DNA of 63,340 bases from Prolixibacteraceae bacterium (GTDB taxonomy: Bacteria > Bacteroidota > Bacteroidia > Bacteroidales > Prolixibacteraceae), in NCBI GenBank assembly GCA_028377305.1, contig JAONJW010000011.1, forward strand, positions 1 through 63,340, given 5' to 3'. Numbering within the stretch: the first letter of the stretch is position 1; each line of letters begins with the position of its first letter. Shown piece by piece: positions 9,604-18,411 of this stretch. The notes under the pieces are model-generated. The model made no database searches, had not been told where the DNA came from, and worked only from the letters and a program-made list of their open reading frames with translations. Position numbers and translations under genes: made by a program.

Positions 9604-10581
9604 CTACAACTTTAATTGAAATCCAAAACTATGTTGTGAAGTGCTTTGGTGTATAGGATTCAAGGCATAAGCAATTTGAATTTTTGAGGTGTCAATCTGG
9701 AAGCCAAACGACATTCCCGAAGCCCCTTTACTTGTAGATACCCCTACCGTTTCTCTGACCATATTGTTATACCCCCCAATCAAACAGAAATGAGAGCTCA
9801 GTCTCAAACGTGTCCCAAAGTTAATATGATTGAACCAATTGCTATAATCTTCATTCTCTTCCCCTGAAAATTCCTTATTCGCACGACTCCAATCATTAAG
9901 ATGATGTCCTGTTAAATAGAAAGTAAAAGGTGCATGTTCCAAAGATTTAACCAAACTAAATCCAAGATCTAAAGGTAATGTTCCTCTAGAGTCATTCAAT
10001 CCATTGATGGAAACGCCAATATTCCTTGCCACCAATGCAGCAGAGAAGTTGTTAACCTTATAGCTTACAGAGACATTAAAATAGAGGGCAAAAGCATTAT
10101 ATGTATCCATTTTAGAGAAAAGCTCATTGAGAGAGACTCCTGCACTCCATTTATTACTCAACTTCTTCGAATATTGAATCGATAAATTATACGACGCAGC
10201 GCTATACTCTCCTAGATAGGTATTCTCCTCGTCTCGTCTATCAAAAGTACCATAATTTATTGTTTGGAAGTTCACAGAAAAAACATCGGTTCTTCTCCAT
10301 GCCCACGCGCCACTCAAAGAGACATGTTTGGTTCCCTCAAATAGGGACGAATAAGCTGTTTCGATCTTTTTATGATAGGAGGAATCTAATTCACTAGGAG
10401 CAAATTGTACCACTCCAAAGTTTGTCTCGACATCACTATATAACACACCTCCTAAAGCCTTAGTAGAAGGATTTATGGATGCATCTAACAGTGGATACAT
10501 TTGATAGGATGCGTCTTGGGCATTTACATTAGGAAAGAGTAGCAATACTCCAAAACAAGATAATAATAGTTTCTTTAGCAT
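9604..10581 (-). CDS. porQ: Type IX secretion system protein PorQ
   Basis: A 325-residue outer-membrane barrel protein with a signal peptide (ends NVNAQ). It has PorQ-family character: the early ALGG segment, NYGTFDRRDEENTYLGEYSA, SYNLSIQYSKKLSNKWSAG and the terminal FGFQLKL. PorQ is a T9SS component; in Porphyromonas it is known together with PorZ in attachment of sorted proteins. Its placement next to cmk and ispH matches the arrangement I remember from other Bacteroidota. This fits the T9SS-sorted cargo encoded elsewhere in the window (26118-28085, 50533-52056, 53246-60952). Confidence 0.85.
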   Translation of the reverse strand: MLKKLLLSCFGVLLLFPNVNAQDASYQMYPLLDASINPSTKALGGVLYSDVETNFGVVQFAPSELDSSYHKKIETAYSSLFEGTKHVSLSGAWAWRRTDVFSVNFQTINYGTFDRRDEENTYLGEYSAASYNLSIQYSKKLSNKWSAGVSLNELFSKMDTYNAFALYFNVSVSYKVNNFSAALVARNIGVSINGLNDSRGTLPLDLGFSLVKSLEHAPFTFYLTGHHLNDWSRANKEFSGEENEDYSNWFNHINFGTRLRLSSHFCLIGGYNNMVRETVGVSTSKGASGMSFGFQIDTSKIQIAYALNPIHQSTSQHSFGFQLKL

Positions 10582-10643
10582 GAATCAAATACTTACGGGT
10601 AACCCTTTCAGAAAAAACGAATATGAATCTTTATTATTGTTTA

Positions 10644-11144
10644 TTACCACTCCATTTTAAGCATCGTCTCTGTAATCATATATACGATGGGGCAGTAAGA
10701 CCTATTTTTCTCAGTTAAATTCAAAATCTGATGCATTTTAGTTCTATCCGTATGGGGATATTCTCGACAAGCCTTTGGTCGACTCTCATAACACATACAG
10801 TATAGATCATTCCCTAAGAATGGACAAGGTTGGGTTTTGAAAACAAAATCACTATCTGAATCCATCTCCAAATACTCATCAATAAACTTGGACGATTTCA
10901 TTCTAAAATGCTTACTTAAGCGATCAATATCCTTCTCAAGTACAATTGGACTAATGCTGCTACAACAATTCCCACAATCTAAACAGTCATAGCTTTTAAA
11001 AGCCTCTTCGTGAAGTTGATGAATTATAGCATCCAAATTTTTGGGCTTCTTCTTCTTTAACTTCTTAAACAAATCCTTCACTTGTTGTCTATTCTGCTTA
11101 GATAACTCTACTATTGTGACTGGGGTTATTCCCGTAAAATCCAT
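10644..11144 (-). CDS. YkgJ-family cysteine-cluster protein
   Basis: A 166-residue cytoplasmic protein of the YkgJ/UPF0153 'zinc- or iron-chelating' family. The core is CLDCGNCC (Cys 54, 57, 60, 61) with a later CPFLGNDLYCMCYESRPKACREYPH block that adds further Cys ligands. The biochemical role is unknown. It is 62 nt upstream of porQ and may share its transcript. Confidence 0.85.
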   Translation of the reverse strand: MDFTGITPVTIVELSKQNRQQVKDLFKKLKKKKPKNLDAIIHQLHEEAFKSYDCLDCGNCCSSISPIVLEKDIDRLSKHFRMKSSKFIDEYLEMDSDSDFVFKTQPCPFLGNDLYCMCYESRPKACREYPHTDRTKMHQILNLTEKNRSYCPIVYMITETMLKMEW

Positions 11145-11397
11145 TCCGTATATTTTTAGTCCGACAAAGATAACCGTTTCATGAAAAAATTTTTATTGAT
11201 AGGAATAAAAGTGCCTCAACAATATTGCATATCAATCCTCAAGTAATTTTGAGGTCACCTATCATTAGGATACCGTTCTAGTCCTAATTTTGCGACTACA
11301 AAAATCGTTATGACACTCTCGTAAAACAGATAACAGAGGATTGATAGAGGAATAACCCGTGTTTGACTCTGACGTTATTCGAAGCTCCATCGTAATT

Positions 11398-11449
11398 CAT
11401 TCGAAGTTCAGTCATCAAAAAGTATAAATTGATGACTGAACTTCGAATG
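11398..11449. repeat. Perfect 21-bp inverted repeat
   Basis: Bases 11398-11418 and 11429-11449 are exact reverse complements separated by 10 nt, and a T5 run follows on the plus strand. No plus-strand gene precedes it, so it is not an obvious terminator. It could be a terminator for an unannotated RNA, a transcription-factor site or a relic of a small mobile repeat. Confidence 0.8.
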
Positions 11450-11675
11450 TTTTTCAATCTATATACCAATGATTGCAGGATAAAACCCGAGTGATTCCAC
11501 TAGTTGGTCCTGAAGAAGCCATCTCTGTAAGAGAGTACTTTAGCTCTTTCTAAGAATTTTATCCATAATAAAAGTCCTTGCCTCACATAAAATATCCCTA
11601 TACATCAATCATTCCATAAAAGACTTTAAGATCCATTATTAATAAATATAATTTAAACTTTATTATTTATTTTGT

Positions 11676-11683
11676 TACTTTTG
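11676..11683 (+). promoter_or_regulatory. Candidate -7 promoter element (TACTTTTG)
   Basis: It matches the Bacteroidota -7 consensus TAnnTTTG exactly, 61 nt upstream of the ATG at 11745. A convincing -33 element is not visible. Confidence 0.45.
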
Positions 11684-11744
11684 CAACCAACGCAACACCA
11701 CCACATTATTTCACTTTATATTTAGATCAGAAAAGTTATCACTT

Positions 11745-12293
11745 ATGAACAGTTTTATGTCAAGTGGTTATCGGGCTGTATTTACCCCTACTCCCCAAAG
11801 GATTCTTATTAGTTACTATCTCGGTTCATCAAGCCATGATAGCACTCCTGCTTTATATGGAGAGATCAAAGAAATTTCCAACCTAATATCCCCGTCTTTC
11901 TTTCAATGTTCTCTTACATCCGTGAATAATGAGGAGATCCTAAGAATTCATTCACACTCAAATCTGTTTACCTATAAATGGGAGCTTTATGATAAGAATA
12001 ACACACTAATTGGAACCGTATTAATCAATCGAAATAACACTTCTATAATTGGATACGTTGACTGTAATAATTATGGAAAACTTGGAAGAATTCAATATGC
12101 AAAATTCCACAATAGTTGTGTCATTACAAAAGACGATCAAACTTTTGGATGTATCGATTTTGTCGAATCTAATCAATACTTGTTCCATCTTGATGGAAGT
12201 ATCAAAAGCAAAACTTATCCCGCCCTTCTATTTCTTGGACTATCTGCAATTATCTATACGGTACAGAATAGTCCATTGATTCCCATTAGTTAA
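11745..12293 (+). CDS. Hypothetical protein, possible tubby/LURP-one-like fold
   Basis: A 182-residue protein I do not recognise. It has no signal peptide. The centre is rich in short beta strands (YKWELYDKNNTLIGTVLI; GRIQYAKFHNSCVITKDDQ), a pattern reminiscent of tubby C-terminal-like or LURP-one domains. The protein at 21340-21930 is a better example of that fold. A hydrophobic C-terminal segment (YPALLFLGLSAIIYTV) could be a tail anchor or the central helix of a tubby-like barrel. A TAnnTTTG element lies 61 nt upstream. The gene precedes the biotin region, but 136 nt separate it from the next ORF. Confidence 0.6.
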   Translation: MNSFMSSGYRAVFTPTPQRILISYYLGSSSHDSTPALYGEIKEISNLISPSFFQCSLTSVNNEEILRIHSHSNLFTYKWELYDKNNTLIGTVLINRNNTSIIGYVDCNNYGKLGRIQYAKFHNSCVITKDDQTFGCIDFVESNQYLFHLDGSIKSKTYPALLFLGLSAIIYTVQNSPLIPIS

Positions 12294-12365
12294 GAGTAGT
12301 TCTAAATAAACACCTTACTCCACAACCGAATAATTGTTTATGTCATATTCCTTATGAAATTAGTT

Positions 12366-12397
12366 TTTTATTCTTTTCATTTGTATAAAGAATAAAA
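12366..12397 (+). promoter_or_regulatory. 11-bp perfect inverted repeat upstream of the biotin leader ORF
   Basis: TTTTATTCTTT (12366-12376) and its exact complement AAAGAATAAAA (12387-12397) surround a 10-nt spacer containing ATTTG, a partial -7-like element. Position and symmetry suggest an operator for the biotin transcript. It does not match the remembered BirA operator pattern (TTGTWAAC half-sites), so the regulator is unknown. A weak terminator of the preceding gene is the alternative. Confidence 0.35.
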
Positions 12398-12429
12398 CAG
12401 AGTGAAAACCATCCTCAGTGGAAAACAGT

Positions 12430-12750
12430 ATGAATATACATTACCAAACATCTATAAAAACAGCGGTTACCTTCTCCCGATGGAGTAGGAAAAGTTATGC
12501 TTTATTTGCTGTGATAGGGAGATTGGTACGTATTGGTTTTCTTAATATGGATCTGTCGAAAGTAGATGATATACTGTTGAGCAAACAGAGCTATCGTTCG
12601 AACTCGACCCAAGATGAGAATGAGGAAGAGGAGCTTATGGAGAATGATATGCTATGGTTATCCTCTTTTGAGGAAAACCTCCCACAATTCCATACAGTTC
12701 CATGTGATGAATTAAGTTATTTTACATTTAAAAATACAAGGAAAGGCTAG
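12430..12750 (+). CDS. Small conserved-looking ORF in the biotin operon leader
   Basis: A 106-residue ORF from the ATG at 12430; an in-frame GTG at 12418 would add four residues. The N-terminal half is basic and contains FSRWSRKSYALFAVIGRLVR, which recalls an N-terminal peptide I have seen in other Bacteroidota proteins, but I cannot name a family. The C-terminal half is acidic (ENEEEELMEND). It has no clear signal peptide or membrane helix. The stop codon lies inside the left arm of a strong hairpin that ends 16 nt before the bioB ATG. Translation of this ORF could thus affect folding of the hairpin and expression of the biotin genes. A real small biotin-linked protein and a leader-peptide role are both possible. 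Confidence 0.5.
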   Translation: MNIHYQTSIKTAVTFSRWSRKSYALFAVIGRLVRIGFLNMDLSKVDDILLSKQSYRSNSTQDENEEEELMENDMLWLSSFEENLPQFHTVPCDELSYFTFKNTRKG

Positions 12751-12783
12751 ACGCCCTATTTTCAAATAGGATGTCTAGCCTTT
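12742..12783 (+). terminator. Terminator/attenuator-like hairpin immediately before bioB
   Basis: An 11-bp stem (12742-12752 with 12773-12783) continues, after a G-U and one mismatch, into a 6-bp inner stem (12755-12760 with 12765-12770). The downstream sequence CTTGGTTTT is a poor U-tract. It overlaps the end of the small ORF and leaves only 16 nt to the bioB ATG, too little for an independent promoter. An attenuator or a processing hairpin is likelier than a plain terminator. Confidence 0.6.
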
Positions 12784-12799
12784 CTTGGTTTTAAGAAGT

Positions 12800-13777
12800 A
12801 TGAAAAAAGAGACATTAGAAAAAAAAGTAGAGGAGATTCTTCAAGGAAAGATGATTAGTCTTGAAGAAGCAAGAGAGATTGTACATTATGAAGACCTTCA
12901 TAAACTATCCTCTTATGCAAATCAAATTCGCAAAGAACTGTGCGGCAATAACTTTGATTTATGTTCCATCACCAACGCCAGGTCAGGTTTATGTGGAGAA
13001 GACTGTAAATGGTGTTCTCAATCCATCCACTTCAACACTAACGTATCGCAGTACGAATTTGTGCCACTTGCAGAAGTGGTAAAAGAGGCCAAAATATTAG
13101 AAGTACAAGGAGTCCATCGTCACTCACTAGTAACCAGTGGGAAAGCGCTGAGCAGATCTAATTTAAAGCATTTGATCGGAACCTATAAGGTGCTAAAAGA
13201 AGAGGTACCAAGGCTAAAATATTGTGCCTCTCTAGGACTTATAGACAAGGTATCCCTTCAGTCGCTAGTAGACGCAGGAGTCGATCATTATCATTGTAAT
13301 CTAGAGACAGCCCCATCTCACTTTAAGACTTTATGCTCATCTCACACCATCGAAGATAAGATAAATACCATTCGATCGGCTCAAGAAGTGGGACTTAAAG
13401 TGTGCTCTGGTGGTATTATAGGTATGGGAGAAACCATGGAACAACGAATGGAGATGGCATTTACTCTTCGAAATTTGAATATAAAATCTATTCCTATCAA
13501 TATTCTTATGCCTATTGAAGGCACACCCCTAGAGTCTTGTAAACCACTGAGTGATGAAGAGGTTATCCGGACCTTTATTATCTTCCGTTTCATCAACCCT
13601 CAAGCAAGTATTCGTTTGGCAGGTGGACGTTGTGAAATCAAGCATGTTGAAAGTAGTCTTCTTGAATCTGGAGTCAATGCCTCGATCGTTGGAGACCTTC
13701 TTACCACCATGGGCTCTTCTGTAAGTGAAGATCTAGATACATTCACTGGTGCTGGTTTTAACATCAAACAAAACTAA
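12800..13777 (+). CDS. bioB: Biotin synthase
   Basis: A 325-residue radical-SAM enzyme that inserts sulfur into dethiobiotin to form biotin. The CxxxCxxC cluster motif is [48 protein letters not shown] and the C-terminal [16 protein letters not shown] segments are typical. I chose the ATG at 12800 rather than the in-frame TTG at 12785 because [14 protein letters not shown] is a normal family N-terminus and the TTG lies right at the hairpin. First gene of a six-gene biotin operon; 7 nt separate it from bioA. Confidence 0.96.
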   Translation: MKKETLEKKVEEILQGKMISLEEAREIVHYEDLHKLSSYANQIRKELCGNNFDLCSITNARSGLCGEDCKWCSQSIHFNTNVSQYEFVPLAEVVKEAKILEVQGVHRHSLVTSGKALSRSNLKHLIGTYKVLKEEVPRLKYCASLGLIDKVSLQSLVDAGVDHYHCNLETAPSHFKTLCSSHTIEDKINTIRSAQEVGLKVCSGGIIGMGETMEQRMEMAFTLRNLNIKSIPINILMPIEGTPLESCKPLSDEEVIRTFIIFRFINPQASIRLAGGRCEIKHVESSLLESGVNASIVGDLLTTMGSSVSEDLDTFTGAGFNIKQN

Positions 13778-13784
13778 TTATACG

Positions 13785-15080
13785 ATGAATACAGATAGAC
13801 TACTACAGATCGATCGTGACCACTTATGGCATCCATACACATCAATGGATCATCCACTACCCTGTTTTCCTGTGGCTTCAGCTAAAGGAATACAAATAAC
13901 ACTTGAAACAGGCGAAGAATTAATAGATGGTATGTCGAGTTGGTGGGCTGCCATTCATGGCTATCAACACCCTAAACTAAATCAAGCAATACAGGAACAG
14001 ATACAGAAGATGTCACACATCATGTTTGGGGGGTTAACCCACCGTCCTGCAGTAGAATTAGCCGATAAACTACTGACAATAACCCCTGAGAAGCTAGAGA
14101 AGATATTCTATTCCGATTCAGGATCTGTATCGGTTGAAGTGGCTCTAAAAATGGCTCTTCAATATCAGATGTCCCGAGGAAAAGAGAAAAGAACCAAATT
14201 TGCAACCATACGCAACGGTTATCATGGAGACACATGGCATGCAATGGGGGTATGTGATCCAGAAACAGGAATGCACTCAATCTATAAAAATAGGTTAGCT
14301 CCCACTCTTTTTGCTCCATCTCCCCAGATCTCCTATTATGACCAATGGCTCCCTTCAGACTACAGCCCTATGCAGCAAATGATAGAAGACAATTGTGAGG
14401 AGATCGCTGCAATTATTGTAGAACCTATCGTTCAAGGTGCAGGAGGAATGCGATTCTATCACCCTCAATACCTAATATATCTTCATCGGCAATGTCAACA
14501 GCATGACATCCTATTGATATTTGATGAGATTGCAACAGGCTTTGGACGAACAGGTAAAATGTTTGCGATGGAACACGCAGGGGTTACACCTGATATTCTA
14601 TGCGTAGGAAAAGCAATCACAGGAGGGATGATGAGTTTTGCTGCCACCCTCACATCAGCTGAGGTAGCTACAGTAATCTCTCAAGGTAGTCCTGGGGTTA
14701 TGATGCATGGGCCTACCTTCATGGGTAATCCTCTGGCCTGTGCGGTGGCAACCCAAAGTATAGAACTTATCATGCAAGAAGAGACCCTAGACAAGGTAAA
14801 ATCCATCGAGAGTCAATTACAACTTGAGTTGGCTTCATTTGAAATGCTCGACATGGTTAAAGATGTCCGTATACTAGGAGCCATAGGCGTTGTTGAGATG
14901 AAAGAGGCTGTCGATATGAAGCGACTACAAGAGTGCTTTGTTAAACATGGGATATGGCTACGTCCTTTTGGAAAATTAATCTATATGATGCCACCATACA
15001 TTATTAGTGCATCAGAACTATCCAAGCTGATTCGGGGGCTAAAAAGATCCATTAGCGAAGTGTATCAAATTGACTTTTAA
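13785..15080 (+). CDS. bioA: Adenosylmethionine-8-amino-7-oxononanoate aminotransferase
   Basis: A 431-residue PLP-dependent class III aminotransferase that converts KAPA to DAPA using SAM as amino donor. The [10 protein letters not shown]-terminus, [63 protein letters not shown] and the PLP lysine in [11 protein letters not shown] are all diagnostic. The start is the ATG at 13785, seven nt after the bioB stop; an open upstream extension overlaps bioB and is not used. bioF follows after 12 nt. Confidence 0.97.
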   Translation: MNTDRLLQIDRDHLWHPYTSMDHPLPCFPVASAKGIQITLETGEELIDGMSSWWAAIHGYQHPKLNQAIQEQIQKMSHIMFGGLTHRPAVELADKLLTITPEKLEKIFYSDSGSVSVEVALKMALQYQMSRGKEKRTKFATIRNGYHGDTWHAMGVCDPETGMHSIYKNRLAPTLFAPSPQISYYDQWLPSDYSPMQQMIEDNCEEIAAIIVEPIVQGAGGMRFYHPQYLIYLHRQCQQHDILLIFDEIATGFGRTGKMFAMEHAGVTPDILCVGKAITGGMMSFAATLTSAEVATVISQGSPGVMMHGPTFMGNPLACAVATQSIELIMQEETLDKVKSIESQLQLELASFEMLDMVKDVRILGAIGVVEMKEAVDMKRLQECFVKHGIWLRPFGKLIYMMPPYIISASELSKLIRGLKRSISEVYQIDF

Positions 15081-15092
15081 CACCGAACAAGC

Positions 15093-16217
15093 ATGAAGCA
15101 AAGAATCATCCAAGAGATTGAACAACTAAAGCAAAAGGATAACCTTAGAGAACTAACTTTGAGTGATACATCTACACTATCGCTTTCGACAAATGATTAC
15201 ATGGGCATCACTCAAAACAAACAGTTATACGATGACTTTACATTAAAAACAAAGATAAAGCCATTGAGTATGGGAAGTTGTTCTTCACGTCTTCTAACTG
15301 GGAACCAAGAAGCAATGGAGCAGTTGGAAGAACAGCTAAAAGGACTATATCAAAGAGAATCTGCTCTTCTCTATAATAGCGGTTATCACGCCAATATTGG
15401 CATTCTTCCAGCCCTAACCACAAAGAGAGACTTGATCATATCAGATCAGTTTGTTCATGCTAGTATCATTGATGGCATACAGCTATCGGCCTCAAAAAGC
15501 TGGAGGTTTCGCCATCAGAACTACGATCAACTGGAGCGTTATCTAACCAAACATCGTACGAATTATGAGCAAGTAGTGATCGTTGTGGAGTCACTCTATA
15601 GTATGGATGGTGACTTTGCCGATCTATCTCGTCTTGTGGATCTAAAGAAGAGATACAACTGTACGCTTTATGTAGATGAAGCACACACTTTCGGTGCTAT
15701 TGGAGAAAAAGGACTAGGACTTGCGGAGCAGCTTGATATCATCTCAAAGATAGACTTTATTGTAGGCACTTTTGGAAAGGCTATTGCATCGCAAGGTGCC
15801 TTTCTAATATGTGATGAGGTATACAGAACTTGGATGATTCAAAAATCAAGATCTTTAATCTACACTACCGTTTTGCCTGAAATTACAACCTTATGGAACC
15901 TGCATGTAATTGACTTTTTAGCTAAACAGGCAGCCACACGTAAACATTTATCAAATCTAGCAAAAGACTTTGCTGAGAAATTAGGTATCAAACAAGACTC
16001 CTATATTATCCCATACATTGTGATATCCAATAGAAAGGCTATTGAACTGTCAAACTTCCTAAAGACGAAAAGTATCACTTCTCTTCCCATTAGAGTACCA
16101 ACAGTACCAAAAGGAACAGCACGATTAAGGTTCTCCTTAACAGCCGACATGAGAATAGAACAACTAGACAAAGTGGTGGAAGCCATAAGGACATTTGAAC
16201 AAAACGGAACACAATGA
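15093..16217 (+). CDS. bioF: 8-amino-7-oxononanoate synthase
   Basis: A 374-residue PLP enzyme of the alpha-oxoamine synthase family that condenses pimeloyl-thioester with L-alanine to make KAPA. Visible motifs are STNDYMG, GSCSSRLLTGN, SALLYNSGYHANIG, VVESLYSMDGDFADL, DEAHTFGAIGEKGLG and the PLP lysine in VGTFGKAIASQGAF (about residue 229). It overlaps bioG by four bases (ATGA), indicating translational coupling. It is slightly shorter than many BioF proteins but complete. Confidence 0.96.
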   Translation: MKQRIIQEIEQLKQKDNLRELTLSDTSTLSLSTNDYMGITQNKQLYDDFTLKTKIKPLSMGSCSSRLLTGNQEAMEQLEEQLKGLYQRESALLYNSGYHANIGILPALTTKRDLIISDQFVHASIIDGIQLSASKSWRFRHQNYDQLERYLTKHRTNYEQVVIVVESLYSMDGDFADLSRLVDLKKRYNCTLYVDEAHTFGAIGEKGLGLAEQLDIISKIDFIVGTFGKAIASQGAFLICDEVYRTWMIQKSRSLIYTTVLPEITTLWNLHVIDFLAKQAATRKHLSNLAKDFAEKLGIKQDSYIIPYIVISNRKAIELSNFLKTKSITSLPIRVPTVPKGTARLRFSLTADMRIEQLDKVVEAIRTFEQNGTQ

Positions 16218-16834
16218 CCCATATAATATTTTTTAATGGTTGGGGAATGGATAAAGGAATCATTTCTCACTTCAACGACCAGGAGGATTATCTGGTTACA
16301 GAAGTACATAGCTATCATCAATATCACGCACCAAAATTGAAAAAAAATACCACCAGAACCATCGTGATAGCATGGTCGCTAGGGACAATTCTAGCAACTA
16401 AATTTTATATCCAACACGCAGAATATATCGATCGTTTTATTGTCATAAATGGTGCTTGTGATGGCTTTAACAAAAAACAAGGGCTACCCAAAGCGATCTC
16501 TATGCTTACGGCAAAAAACTGGAACAGTACCTCCAAATTGCTATTCGACAAAAAGATGAATGGATCCGATCTAATCTTCGTCCCAACCAATCGAACGATT
16601 GAAGATCAAAAGAAGGAACTTCTATACCTAATGGACCATCAAGACACATTACTTTCAGATCGTCTCCAAACCAACGATTCCAAAATATTAGTGTTAATCA
16701 GCGAAAAAGAACAGATCTATCCTTCAAAAAACCTAATACGTTGCTGGAAAGATCAGAAGATTGTGATCATAAAAGACAAATATCATAACCCTTTTCATAC
16801 TACAAGCTCATGGAAACAATGGATAGAGAATTAA
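16214..16834 (+). CDS. bioG: Pimeloyl-ACP methyl ester esterase BioG
   Basis: A 206-residue alpha/beta hydrolase of the BioG (DUF452) family. It removes the methyl group from pimeloyl-ACP methyl ester, ending the BioC-initiated fatty-acid detour. FFNGWGMDKGII at the N-terminus and the nucleophile elbow IAWSLGT (Ser 55) are family hallmarks. A late YHNPF supplies the likely catalytic His. The neighbours bioF and bioC, with overlapping reading frames, support the call. BioG replaces BioH here. Confidence 0.9.
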   Translation: MTHIIFFNGWGMDKGIISHFNDQEDYLVTEVHSYHQYHAPKLKKNTTRTIVIAWSLGTILATKFYIQHAEYIDRFIVINGACDGFNKKQGLPKAISMLTAKNWNSTSKLLFDKKMNGSDLIFVPTNRTIEDQKKELLYLMDHQDTLLSDRLQTNDSKILVLISEKEQIYPSKNLIRCWKDQKIVIIKDKYHNPFHTTSSWKQWIEN

Positions 16835-17580
16835 TTACAGAAAAGAAGCGGATACACGACTGTTTCAAACAAGGGTTTCAAACATATGACCAGCATGCTT
16901 GCATTCAGAAGCTTGTAGCTAACAAACTTGTAGCTCACCTATCAAAAAGTCCCATGTTTATTACAACCCTACTAGAGATTGGGGCTGGATCTGGTATTCT
17001 TACGGAGAGTTTTTTATGTAAACATATGGTTGGAGAGTACCGCATCAACGATATTGTAACCCAATGTTATTCTAGATTATCCGAAATAACAAGATTCCAT
17101 AACGTGCCTGTAACCACGAACTGTATGGGAGATGTTGAGCAGATTACGTTGCCTCTACAAAACAGTGTAATCCTTTCTAGCTCCGTTTTTCAATGGATAC
17201 ACAACCTCCCTTTGCTGATAGAGAGATTGGCAGCCACCCAAAAGTCAAAAGATATATTTGCTTTCTCCTTATATACAAGAGGAACTTATCAAGAGTTTCA
17301 GCAAACCACTGGTACAGGGTTACCGTACCACACAGGGGAGGAAGTGTCAGAAATGGTAGCCCCTTACTATGATATCATAGATTACTCCACAGAAAAGCAC
17401 ACCCTATTTTTTGATCGACCAAGGGATGTATTGCTTCACATGAAGCAGACTGGAGTAAATGGAGTTGGAATAACTTGGAGCAAATCTCAACATTTAAATT
17501 TCTTAAAAAACTACCCTGCTGTAAGCGACCAATACCAATTAACGTATACCCCTTCCTATTATATATTAAAACGAAAATAG
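16810..17580 (+). CDS. bioC: Malonyl-ACP O-methyltransferase BioC
   Basis: A 256-residue class I SAM-dependent methyltransferase that methylates the free carboxyl of malonyl-ACP to start pimelate synthesis. LLEIGAGSGILTE is the SAM-binding motif I, and SSSVFQWIHNLPLLIERL matches the BioC family region. The ATG at 16810 overlaps bioG by 25 bases; a second Met at 16819 is an alternative start with an overlap of 16. bioD follows after 3 nt. Confidence 0.92.
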   Translation: METMDRELITEKKRIHDCFKQGFQTYDQHACIQKLVANKLVAHLSKSPMFITTLLEIGAGSGILTESFLCKHMVGEYRINDIVTQCYSRLSEITRFHNVPVTTNCMGDVEQITLPLQNSVILSSSVFQWIHNLPLLIERLAATQKSKDIFAFSLYTRGTYQEFQQTTGTGLPYHTGEEVSEMVAPYYDIIDYSTEKHTLFFDRPRDVLLHMKQTGVNGVGITWSKSQHLNFLKNYPAVSDQYQLTYTPSYYILKRK

Positions 17581-17583
17581 ACG

Positions 17584-18279
17584 ATGAATCAAACTTTTTT
17601 TATCTCAGGTATCGATACCGATTGTGGAAAAACCATTGCAACAGGGATTTTGGCTAGAAGTCTTCACCAACACGGGCACAAAGTAATTACACAGAAATTT
17701 ATTCAAACTGGCAATATTGGTTATTCAGAAGACATCAAGAAGCACAGAGAGTTAATGGAGGTAAAGATATTTCAAGAAGATCTAGATCACACCACTGCAC
17801 CATTGGTCTATAGTACTCCCGTGTCACCACACTTAGCCGCTGAGATTGACGTCAAAGAGGTCGATATACAGAAGGTATATGCGTCGACCAAGATACTAGA
17901 AGCAGCTTACAAATATGTACTATTAGAAGGGGCAGGAGGGTTAATGGTACCATTCAATAGAGAAAAAACAACTCTTGATTACCTTAAAGAATCACAGCTT
18001 CCACTTATTTTGGTCTCATCATCAAAATTAGGAAGTATCAACCATACTCTTTTATCCTTGGAGGTCATTAAACAACATGAGATCCCACTTCACGGAATTC
18101 TATACAATCATCTCCCAAATGTCGAAGAGTTCCTTGCCAGAGACACCGTCGATGTGATCAAATCATATCTAGCCAACCATTTTCCGAATGCACTATTTGC
18201 CGAAATACCTAATATTGAAGCACATAAAGCATTCATCCTATCCCGACCTGTTATAGAGCAATGGTTCAAACAATCGTGA
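17584..18279 (+). CDS. bioD: Dethiobiotin synthetase
   Basis: A 231-residue ATP-dependent enzyme that closes the ureido ring of DAPA to form dethiobiotin. The modified P-loop GIDTDCGKT, the Lys/Gln-rich KVITQKFIQTGN strand, LLEGAGGLMVPFN and ILYNHLPN are typical. It completes a full malonyl-ACP-to-biotin set (B, A, F, G, C, D) in one operon. No birA is in the window. Confidence 0.95.
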   Translation: MNQTFFISGIDTDCGKTIATGILARSLHQHGHKVITQKFIQTGNIGYSEDIKKHRELMEVKIFQEDLDHTTAPLVYSTPVSPHLAAEIDVKEVDIQKVYASTKILEAAYKYVLLEGAGGLMVPFNREKTTLDYLKESQLPLILVSSSKLGSINHTLLSLEVIKQHEIPLHGILYNHLPNVEEFLARDTVDVIKSYLANHFPNALFAEIPNIEAHKAFILSRPVIEQWFKQS

Positions 18280-18411
18280 TTAATTTCATAATATTTACTT
18301 TTATATTGAATCATTTTTGATTCCCATCTGTTACATCAGTTATATGGTCAGAATAAATACCCTTCTCGATCAACAGAAAAGTAACACTGTAGACATCAAA
18401 ATTTCTAAGAT

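Larger units (their letters stand above)
11145..11744. other. Intergenic region with hairpins
   Basis: About 600 bases between divergent genes. I see no protein gene. It contains a small CCTCAA/TTGAGG hairpin (11237-11254), the 21-bp perfect inverted repeat listed separately, and an AT-rich promoter-like stretch from 11640 to 11690. Confidence 0.5.

Noticed and set aside
12742..12783. Ordinary terminator of the small ORF
   Set aside because: It lacks a good U-tract and would leave the biotin operon without a promoter. Listed as attenuator-like instead.
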